Assembly: GCA_947561395.2 (NCBI GenBank)
Contig: OX387186.1
Location: forward strand, 7,491,888-7,555,887
Origin: Buxus sempervirens
Lineage: Eukaryota; Streptophyta; Magnoliopsida; Buxales; Buxaceae
Length of the DNA: 64,000 nt
Direction: 5' to 3'
Shown here: positions 54,713-64,000 of the stretch, in pieces
Numbering within the stretch: position 1 is the stretch's first letter
How the letters are laid out: each line of letters starts with the position of its first letter
The notes under the pieces: generated by a model
What the model saw: the letters and a program-made list of their open reading frames with translations, nothing else
Told to the model about the DNA's origin: nothing
The model's database searches: none
Made by a program: the position numbers and the translations under genes

Positions 54713-57501
54713 ATGGCTGCAGGAAGTGCTCCTCTCTTGAGGAAAATCCTCTGTATCCCACTTTTTCTTCTACTTGCTCATGGTGATGGAGTTTTGGGAT
54801 GCTACACATACATCTTCAGCTTCGGTGATTCACTTGCCGACACCGGTAACTTGCTCCATGATTATGGTAAGGACTTGATGTACGCCCGACTTCCTTATGG
54901 AGAGACATACTTCCATAGACCCACAGGTCGGGCATCTGATGGCCGCTTGGTCATCGATTTCATTGGTATGAATTAGTTTCTTTTCTGCGCTTGTGATCTT
55001 TTGCACATAAAGAAATAGGGAGGTTTTTTTGATTTGAGAATTGAGAAAATTTCATGCAGCTCAATCTCTGGGGCTTTCCTTGGTGCCTCCATACCTTGGA
55101 GGTAAAATTTGTGGCCGAAAGAATTTCAGGGAAGGAGTTAATTTTGCAGTGGCTGGAGCTACAGCACTTGATGCCACCTTCTTTCAAGAGAGAGGGATCA
55201 TAAATGCTGCTGCAAATTACTCTCTGGGAATTCAACTGGAGTGGTTTAAGAAACTCCTGCCTTCTCTTTGCGACTCCCCCTTGCGTAAGCACAAAGCCAA
55301 CTTAGCAATGTTTTAAAATAATCTTTATGGATCATATCGTCTAGTAGGTGGTAGGATTAGTATGAACTTCTGCCCAGTTTCTGATGATTCTTCTTGCTGA
55401 TGACCCAATTTCGATTAGGTTACAAGCAAAATTCAAAACAGATGACCCTTACCAAACCCATTGTGACGCAGGGAAGATGGAAGAACAGATCAGATATCGT
55501 TTTGATTGACGAGTTGGTCTAGATATCGTTCTAGAAGACGAGAAAAGTTCAAAAACAAGAAAAACTTTGGGGTTCAAATAAAAATATTCATTAAAAAAAA
55601 CGAACTCTCTTTAAAAGCCTTTATATAGGCGTTACAAGAAAACCCTAAACTCAGAAAACCCAAAACTTACTAAAAGTAGAAAAAAACGAATTTTACTAAA
55701 AATAGTAAAATTCGAGAAAGACTCAAATTCCTAAAATACATCCGAAAATAAGGGTTTCCCCAAAAGAATGACTCAAAATGGACTTTCCTTGACCCTAAAC
55801 GGAAACAATCAACTCGTTTCCTAAAATAGTAAAATTGCTTATTTGAAGGTCTAAACAATGGAATATGTCTAAAATCACGAGACCTCACCGCCCCGAGTCC
55901 AACTTTCGGGTCGTTTCCAATTAGACTACCAATTTTCCGCTATTCTGACAACGTGACTAAAATTTACCAAAATACCCCTGACACGAAAAACAATGTATGA
56001 CCACATAAGCCTCAGGACTCGTCCTACTTCACATTGCCTTTCCTTTCTGAATTTGTTAATGGAACTGTGGACCCTCATAATGCATTATTTCTTTAGGGTG
56101 GGATCCCAATTTCATGTAAGGGCAGTGTGGGGTTTGGAACTTTTATCAAAGTCACTAAGTGTAGGTAGAATTTTCCAAGAAGTGGCCCAAAATTGTCGTC
56201 TACTCAACAAACAGTTGCAGAGGTCATGTTTGATCCTTTTTTGCCAACGGTGCAACTGCTATTTTTATCTTTCTTAATTTTTTTTCCTTCTTAATCTCAA
56301 TCCCATATTGATTCACAGATTGCCATGAGCTTATGAGGACTTCTCTCTTTCTTGTTGGGGAGATTGGTGGAAATGATTACGATTATCCCCTCGTCCAAGG
56401 AAGAAGTTTTAAGGAGATTGAGGCTTTTGTACCTCCGGTTATTCAAAAAATTGCCTCAGCGATCAATGTAAGAATACCCATTACTGACTTTCTGTATTAT
56501 CCCAAGTGATAATTTGTTCTACTTGTCTTTTTCACCATTAATTATCAGGAAAAGCCCATTCTTATAAAGATCTTTCTAACTATCTCTGACATAGATGTTG
56601 ATCGAGCATGGAGCAGTGATACTCATGGTCCCAGGGAATCTACCCATTGGATGCTTTCCTTCCTATCTTACTTTGTTTATGAGTCCAAATAAAGAAGATT
56701 ATGATCCTACTACTGGCTGTCTGAACTGGCTGAACAAGTTCTCTGAGTACCACAATTATCGTCTTCAGATAGAACTGGATCGAATCCGAGAACTGTACCC
56801 TCATGCAAATATCATCTACGCCGATTATTACCACGCAGCCATGCGCTTCTACCTCTCTCCCCACCAATTTGGTATGTACTCCATCTACTGTATAACATAT
56901 CCAACAATTGCTTCCTCCAATATGGTTTAGAATAAAGGAAAATGATCTGAATTGCCAAATCCAACTATTTGTTATAAGACTCTGAATATGGTTTATATTT
57001 GATCAGAAGGCAGGGCATGTGATTTAATATTAAAAAGGAGGAACTTTTAGACAAAATCTGAAATAGGAAGTGCCTTGTATTTCATAATTTTGAAGGAATT
57101 TGAATTGGGACAAAAATTCAGACCCAAGCGTAAATTAATGATTTACAGTTGAAAATTGGTTCTTGATCTTTTATATTATATATTCATTAAAAATTTCTCC
57201 AAGTTCCTTTTCTTTTAGTAGGTCACTAAATTCTTGAAAGAGATCTCATGTAATTGCAGGATTTACTGGAGGAGATCTCACTGCATGTTGTGGAGGGGAA
57301 GGTCCATACAATTGGAAGAAATCAATAGAATGTGGCGATCCGGGTGCAAATGTTTGTGATGATCCATCATTGTATGTGAGCTGGGACGGCTTACATCTCA
57401 CAGAAGCCGCGTACAGATTGATCGCTTCTGGTTTGCTACAAGGACCTTACACCGTTTCTCACATCAATACCTCATGTCCATCAATGGCAATGAATGCTTA
57501 G
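54713..57501 (+). CDS. GDSL esterase/lipase, copy 4 (complete, 381 aa)
   Basis: Exons are 54713-54965, 55060-55284, 56319-56467, 56595-56871 and 57260-57501, giving 381 aa in frame with the same introns as copies 1 and 3. Catalytic blocks [21 protein letters not shown] and [13 protein letters not shown] are intact and the signal peptide is present ([17 protein letters not shown]). It differs from copy 3 at few places (GGKICG for [14 protein letters not shown] for GGALTACC, Leu in block V). Exons 1 and 2 with intron 1 are almost identical to copy 5. Intron 2 holds a solo LTR, and a collapsed copia insertion begins 138 bp after the stop. Probably functional; substrate unknown. Confidence 0.93.
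55464..56031 (-). mobile_element. Solo LTR in intron 2 of GDSL copy 4
   Basis: A 568-bp sister of the LTR at 38697, with the same CATTG duplication (55459-55463; 56032-56036) at the same intron position. It was inherited by segmental duplication and did not insert independently. Confidence 0.82.
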
Positions 57502-57638
57502 GGTTGAAGATATTGAGGGTCCTTGTACAGCTTCTCTTTTGAGAGGTAATTTTATATCTGTTGGAAGCCTAATCATGAACTATGCCATTGGTGAAGGATC
57601 ATGTTTTTTATTTATTCCTGATATAAATTATTAAACTT

Positions 57639-59308
57639 TGTTGGTAAATACGGAGATATACAGTTCTGAATATCAAGTAGGTAGTAGAATACGAATGAGA
57701 TAGGGTAAACAATAAAACAGTAGTAGGTAACAGATGCACGAATTCTAGGAAAATAATCAAGACAGAAAAGAATAATAGATGCAATCAGATGGGTTTATCA
57801 AAAACAAAATGTAAACAGGATTGGAATAAACTTATCAGATTAATTAAAGGTCGAGGCGAGATTCAATAATCTCTGTACTTAAAGCCTTAAGCACCCCCTT
57901 TAGAACGATTCTTCAATGCGACGGGTTGCTTGACGCCGTGGCTTCCAGCATTCAACGACCAAAGGCCTCTTCCAGTAATCCACACAAAAATACTGGACTA
58001 TCAGGGAACCCCAAAACCCTAATCCTCCCTTTTATAATAGGGAGAGAAATTGAACGTTTGTGTCCCTTGAGAGGCACACGTTCACACAATTAAAACGTTA
58101 ATTAATATTAATTAACTTTTTATTCCAACGGTTAGAAAACCCAATAGATAGCAACGGTTACAAAACGTTTTAAAAAACAAAAATAAAACGATTAAGATTC
58201 AGCAAAAATTAAATATAAAAATATAGGATACAAAGAAACCCCGACAACAAGGAACAATGTCTCACTTTAGGGGCTGCACCCCTTTAGTTCCCACTATTCA
58301 ATATAAACTCTTGGAAGTTCTCATAAACTTCCAATGTGGGACTATTCCTCCCACAAGAGACAAAGCACTAAAGGACAAACACAAAAAAGAAATTTTGAGC
58401 CCTTAACAAACCAATAAAATACAACAATTCCCCCACAGGGCCCAAAATTAAAATAAAAGACAGAGTGACCAAAATTCTAATGTGCATTAATGCTGGTGTC
58501 CTTTGGACTTGAACCGACACTTAGAACTTGCAGAATAGACTTCATAGAGATCCGATGGAATAAATTCTTAAAAAAGAATAACAGATGCAATCAGACGAGT
58601 TTATTAGAAACAAAATGTAAACAGGATTGGAATAAACTTAACGGATTAATTAAAGGTCGAGGCGAGATTCAATAATCTCTGTACTTAAAGCCTTAAGCGC
58701 CCCCTTTAGAACGATTCTTCAGTGCGACGGGTTGCTTGACGCCGTGGCTTCCAGCATTCAACGACCAAAGGCCTCTTCCAGTAATCCGCACAAAAATACT
58801 GGACTATCAGGGAACCCTTTTAGCAGTGTCATTTGTTTTTGTTTCAAAAGAGAGAAGGAGAAGAAGATCCAGACGTATCAGATAATGTATCCCCAAAACC
58901 CTAATCCTCCCTTTTATAATAGGGAGAGAAATTGAACGTTTGTGTCCCTTGAGAGGCACACGTTCACACAATTAAAACGTTAATTAATATTAATTAACTT
59001 TTTAATCCAACGGTTAGAAAACCCAATAGATAGCAACGGTTACAAAACGTTTTAAAAAACAAAAATAAAACGATTAAGATTCAGCAAAAATTAAATATAA
59101 AAAGATAGGATACAAAGAAACCCCGACAACAAGGAACAGTGTCTCACTTTAGGGGCTGCACCCCTTTAGTTCCCACTATTCAATATAAACTCTTGGAAGT
59201 TCTCATAAACTTCCAATGTGGGACTATTCCTCCCACAAGAGACAAAGCACTAAAGGACAAACACAAAAAGGAAATTTTGAGCACTTAACAAACCAATAAA
59301 ATACAACA
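57639..59308 (-). mobile_element. Collapsed copia insertion (two LTR parts)
   Basis: It has the same site and AACTT duplication (57634-57638; 59309-59313) as the copia element at 40866. A first LTR (57639 to about 58427, with an internal deletion near 58010) is followed by about 145 bp of internal sequence matching 41730-41876. It then jumps at about 58573 into a second, 5'-truncated LTR (58573-59308). The whole coding region is deleted. Confidence 0.9.
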
Positions 59309-60336
59309 AACTTCACGGAGCATGTTTCTGCCTGGAGTTTATCTCCCTCCATTCTTCTCAAATTTCAGGTCTCCTTACCAGAAGGGGAGGGCAGGAAAAA
59401 TAAAGAAATAGAAGAAGAAGAGTTGGATTGGTTTAAAATATTTATAGCAAACTAGCTAGGTGAAGGATACTCTAATCCATGATGTGGCTAGAGGTTTGGT
59501 TCTTATTGGGGTGAATTTCTTTTGGTTTTCTGGACTGCAGATGTTCTTTGCTTTCAGTTCTATTTTTGTTCCATGTAATTATATATTTTGATGTTCTGAT
59601 GATACCATGTATGTATAGACTTAATTATATTGTTTAGCTTTGTAATCCTCTTGGATATTGACCTCCTACTTTCACCTGGCTAGGGCTGTCACTGGTTCAA
59701 AATTTGATTTGCCATTAAAGTAAAATTAAATTGATCCAACCAAATGGTATAAATAGTTCAAATTATCATGGGAATTAGAGAATATGAACCAGCATTCTCT
59801 TAGTCCCATATTGACTGAGAACAGAGAGATCTCATGGATTGTGCCGAAAATAATGTCCCAAAACAACTTTACAATACACCATTTCAAAAAGAATTTTAAA
59901 GGATAACTTAGTTTCTTCATGTTTTTCGTTTGGAAAAGCTTTCTTTTTTGGAGTTTAATTGCTACTCATGATCATCTTTAAGAGTCCCAATAGGTGTAAT
60001 TTACAAAGGGACATTCAACCTTCATCATTTCAATTCCTATATTTTAGGATTTCTAACACACGACTTTAAGCAACACACTTATTTATAACCCTATTATTAT
60101 TATTAGTATTATTTACGTAATTTCGCATTATTTGCACGTCGAACAAAAATTAGGGCTGTTCACTAGGGCGGGCTTGGACCAGGTTAGACCATGTATATAC
60201 AAGGCTTATGGTCAATGTCCAAGCCCAGTCAGCTTGAAGATTGGGCTTTTGTGCATGATTAACCTTGCCAACCTAAAAAAAATACTCTAAAAGCCCAAGC
60301 CCTCCCAGCCCAGCCCGCTTTAATTGAAAACTTATA
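59309..60336. other. 3' flank of GDSL copy 4
   Basis: Same spacer as 47153-48172. No gene is seen. Confidence 0.75.
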
Positions 60337-61721
60337 GGCTGTGTTTGGAACCTTAGATTTGGGGAGAAAAGAAAAGAAACCCCCAAAAAAAATGAAAAGA
60401 AGAGAAAAAAAATGAAAAGAAGGAATTTTCTCTTGTTTGGTTTGCTAGAGAAAACAAAGAAGAAATTTTTTAAGAAATCACTTTCTTTTGTTTGGTTATT
60501 TGCAAAGAAAATTGAAAAGAAACCAAGCAACTAACCCAAACTTGTAGCTACTTTGAAAATTTTGTAATCATATGATATCAAGTAAATCGGTGCATATATC
60601 TGGTAGAGATGATCAAAATTCATATCTTACATGTTCCAACATATATCTAGTATAAACAGAAGAGCCATAATTGGTGGAGCTGCATATCCAAGTCCTTCCA
60701 AGATGGCATTTAGTGTCGGATTAAATCCCCCAAGGCAATCAATTCCTGTTATTGAGTATATCAATCTTCCAACTAGAGCCATTGCACCATAAATGCCTGA
60801 ATTTTTCCAAAACCAGCAGAAACCAACAGTTTAGCAGAGAGTATTCATAAGCTTCTGGTGTTTTCAAATAGAAGAAATATTATATACAACTATTCTCTTC
60901 AAACCCAAATTAAAATGAATCAAAACCACCAATAAAATCCTAAAATCGAATTACCAGATAAACATTCAATCTCAACTCAAATCAAATACTTTCACTCAAA
61001 TCCACAATAGAAAAAAAGAAAAGAAAGGAAAAAGAAAAATGGTCCAAAAATACACTCACCAATTCCATAGGTAAGCCTTACGACAGCTCCCAATTTCTCC
61101 CACATAGGAAACTTTGCATCACTGAATCCCTGATTGAAGGTGGTGACCTCCATGGCCGAACCTCCAAAAGCTCTCCCCTCCCCTTCTCGTCCTCTTCCAT
61201 CAACACTTTCCCTACTCTGTCCTGCTGAAGCCCTAATACGCAGAACAGAAACCGTAAATCCATTAAAGCTGCTCCTCCTCTTTCCTGTCTGTATGTCAAA
61301 GAACTTCAAACCCAAGCTAGTGGCAGCCGCTCTACCAGCATAACAAGAAATAGTTACCACAGAGGTTGGGTTCCGAGCTCCAGAGACCAACGGTAACTCC
61401 AAAGCTCACCCTGATGGTGAGAAGGGAGGAAGCCCCAAGGATTGCTTCGTTGAACTCCAAAGCTCACTCTTGACGTTGAGAAGAATGAGCACAAGACACA
61501 TTTCCTTCGTGAGTTTTCGACGGAGGCTCGTGTTTTTGTTTCTCTCCAAATCCCTACGTTTTTGGAGAGAAAGTTTTGTACCGAGGGAAAGAAAAATTTT
61601 GAGCTAATTTTCTTTCCCTTTCTCCTTAAATTGGGTTTCCTTCCTTTAACCAAATAGAGGAAAAGAATTTTTGGTCATTTTCTTTTCTTTTCTTCCCAAA
61701 TCCAAACATCCAAACGCAGCC
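60337..61721. mobile_element. TIR element carrying a host gene fragment, copy B
   Basis: A 1,385-bp sister of 48173-49563 with the same ends, flanked by ATA (60334-60336; 61722-61724). It shares the site with copy A, so it was duplicated with the unit. Confidence 0.75.
60648..61402 (-). pseudogene. Captured plastid membrane-protease-like exons, copy B
   Basis: Same structure as 48489-49244: exon 1 from 61402 (MELPLVSGARNPTSVV... AMEVTTFNQGFSDAKF), exon 2 about 60795-60650. A handful of amino-acid changes separate A and B (NDTEFP versus SDAKFP) without gaining or losing a frame, as expected for neutral drift after duplication. Confidence 0.5.
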
Positions 61722-62965
61722 ATAGCTTTTTTTTACTAATTATTATAAAACATGTTTCATTATAATTAGAAGAAAAATATAGAAATAAAAGGCTCCTCAC
61801 ACAATTGATATCTATACTATTATTTCTTTTGCAATGTGTAAAAATGGAAAGGAACTAAACTTTAAATCAAAATTTCTGTGTTGGATTAACGAGAACGAAT
61901 GAACTCATGGGAAAGCAATTTTCTAAAAAAAGAGCTTTATTGCTTTCAAAGTTTTCTTCAAAAAATAAAAGGAAAATAAATATATTTTCTTTTCCATTGC
62001 CTTCCACCTAACCAAACATAGCCAGTAAAATTATTCTAATTAATATTAAACTAGAGGAATGCACGTGCTATGCGCAGTTAGTTATAAAAATACACATGGC
62101 ATTAACAAACCTGGGTGTTGGATTAAATTTGAAAAAAAAGGAGAGCGTTTTCGGTATAGAACGTGAGGCAGAAGCAAGGATATGCTTTACATAATAGCGT
62201 AGAATAAACAAGCTGGGTTAAAACCTTTGGTTATCACTTGATTAAAGGATAATAAATGTTCCTATCAAAAAATCTAAAGAACATTGGAAGTTACTTTTAG
62301 GAGGCAAAGTAAGGTATTCATAATTTTATGAATCATGAAGAAAGGTCTGTAATTTACCCCAACAAAAAAATGGAAAAATGCTCCAGAAAAGGCCATGTCT
62401 AGTCTTCAATCGTGATTAAAAAGTTGGTGGTCGCCGTCCCGGACAAAGGCACTGACCCACCACCAACTACTGAAAGGGAAATTCAGATAGTTTAACAATT
62501 CTGAATTTTAACGAGGACTCCACGATATGAGCCTTTGAATGGGAAGATGTTACAGGCCCCGAAACTGAAAGGAACATGGATCAACCTTGCAATGTCCACC
62601 TATATTTTTCGTATCATCGGGTACTTCGAGGGACCCTCGGCCTCCTTTGGTAGGGAATACGAGTTTCCCTGGGACTCCAAAATTATCCGCAAACCCAGAT
62701 AAGCATAAAGCCATAACAAACTAAAAAACATGATTAGAGAAAATATTTAATAGCATCTACCAGTACCCAACAACTTACTCAACCAAAAGAAATATTGGCA
62801 GACTCTTGCCGCACTAGTTTTTTCATTGAACTAAAAGACTTCCTAAAGCAATCCAAAATTATTTGGAAAGTATCACTCCACCAACCTGTTAATGATGTGA
62901 ACATTGTCATATATGTACAGCATCATTTGCCACCACATTCTCGTTTCTCTTCCGTGTCTCTGTCC
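61722..62965. other. Spacer between units 4 and 5
   Basis: Matches 49567-50487 plus 54374-54712. The CACTA target at about 62627 is empty here. No gene is seen. Confidence 0.75.
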
Positions 62966-64000
62966 ATGGCTGCAGGAAGTGCTCCTCTCTTGAGGAAAAT
63001 CCTCTGTATCCCACTTTTTCTTCTACTTGCTCATGGTGATGGAGTTTTGGGATGCTACACATACATCTTCAGCTTCGGTGATTCACTTGCCGACACCGGT
63101 AACTTGCTCCATGATTATGGTAAGGACTTGATGTACGCCCGACTTCCTTATGGAGAGACATACTTCCATAGACCCACAGGTCGGGCATCTGATGGCCGCT
63201 TGGTCATCGATTTCATTGGTATGAATTAGTTTCTTTTCTGCGCTTGTGATCTTTTGCACATAAAGAAATAGGGAGGTTTTTTTGATTTGAGAATTGAGAA
63301 AATTTCATGCAGCTCAATCTCTGGGGCTTTCCTTGGTGCCTCCATACCTTGGAGGTAAAATTTGTGGCCGAAAGAATTTCAGGGAAGGAGTTAATTTTGC
63401 AGTGGCTGGAGCTACAGCACTTGATGCCACCTTCTTTCAAGAGAGAGGGATCATAAATGCTGCTGCAAATTACTCTCTGGGAATTCAACTGGAGTGGTTT
63501 AAGAAACTCCTGCCTTCTCTTTGCGACTCCCCCTTGCGTAAGCACAAAGCCAACTTAGCAATGTGTTAAAATAATCTTTATGGATCATATCGTCTAGTAG
63601 GTGGTAGGATTAGTATGAACTTCTGCCCAGTTTCTGATGATTCTTCTTCCTGATGACCCAATTTCGATTGGGTTACAAGCAAATTTCAAAACAGATGACC
63701 CTTACCAAACCCATTGCCTTTCCTTTCTGAATTTGTTAATGGAAGTGTGGACCCTCACAATGCAATATTTGTTTAAGGTGGGGTCCCAACTCCATGTAAG
63801 GACATGGTTGGGGTTTGGAACTTTTCTCAAAGTCATAAAGTGTGGGTAGAATTCTGAGAAGTGGCCCAAAATTGTTATCTACTCGAGCAGTTGCAGTGGT
63901 CCTGTTTGATCCTCTTTTGCCAATGCCCCATGGTGTTGAAAGGAATCCGACCTGATTCTTATAGATCACTAGGAACAATAATGAAGAAAAACACACAGAT
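62966..64000 (+). CDS. GDSL esterase/lipase, copy 5 (partial, cut by window end)
   Basis: Exon 1 (62966-63218) and exon 2 (63313-63537) are intact, encoding the signal peptide, [12 protein letters not shown] and the AVAGATALD block. They are almost identical to copy 4 (one visible difference lies just past the exon 2 donor). Intron 2 is still open at the window end. It lacks the solo LTR and from about 63705 follows the copy 1/2 version (GGACATGGTTGGGG). From about 63925 it departs from all other copies, possibly the start of another insertion. Whether exons 3-5 follow cannot be seen. Confidence 0.8.

Overview
This is nuclear DNA of a flowering plant, probably a eudicot. The evidence is plant-type GT-AG introns, plant Ty1/copia and Tat-like Ty3/gypsy retrotransposons, CACTA, MULE and LINE remnants, and a tandem family of plant GDSL esterases. 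I cannot name the species. I saw no rRNA, tRNA or CRISPR. Exon borders were read by hand from GT/AG signals, frame continuity and family motifs; nothing was aligned by computer.

Left part (1-23,100) is almost all transposon. First comes a palindromic foldback element (41-4821) with roughly 1.15-kb arms filled with 22-bp minisatellite units. It is split by a 2,431-bp solo LTR (545-2975, target duplication GTAGT). Next is a non-autonomous Mutator-like element (5204-23088, 9-bp duplication TTTTGAATG). A 16,536-bp Tat-like LTR retrotransposon (5249-21784, duplication ACCGC) is nested inside it. This retrotransposon has nearly identical 2,422-bp LTRs, a primer-binding site, a polypurine tract and a short gag remnant, but no recognisable pol. 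On its antisense strand it carries two apparently intact multi-exon genes: a two-exon gene (521 aa) and a six-exon plant-mobile-domain gene (791 aa, every intron in phase 0). Its LTRs and interior hold about 26 copies of a 21-bp dyad, AACCG-N11-CGGTT, with several clusters close to TATA boxes. The solo LTR carries its own 21-bp dyads, GCCCGT-N9-ACGGGC.

Right part (23.1-64 kb) is a segmentally duplicated GDSL esterase/lipase cluster. There are three complete five-exon genes (383, 381 and 381 aa; starts at 24784, 37946 and 54713), one truncated pseudogene (29674) and one gene cut by the window end (62966). Later insertions and rearrangements tell the copies apart: a 5'-truncated LINE, a CACTA element inside a broken mitochondrial malate dehydrogenase fragment, a full Ty1/copia element and its collapsed counterpart at the same site, a solo LTR in intron 2 of two copies, a second CACTA element holding a glutathione peroxidase fragment, and a TIR element carrying a plastid-type gene fragment in two copies. 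Empty sites in sister units confirm several of these insertions and give a relative order of events.

The only likely functional host genes are the GDSL esterases, which probably encode secreted SGNH hydrolases. The most unusual system is the Tat-like element: it seems to have lost gag-pol while keeping intact spliced antisense genes and two-fold symmetric motif arrays near its sense and antisense promoters.
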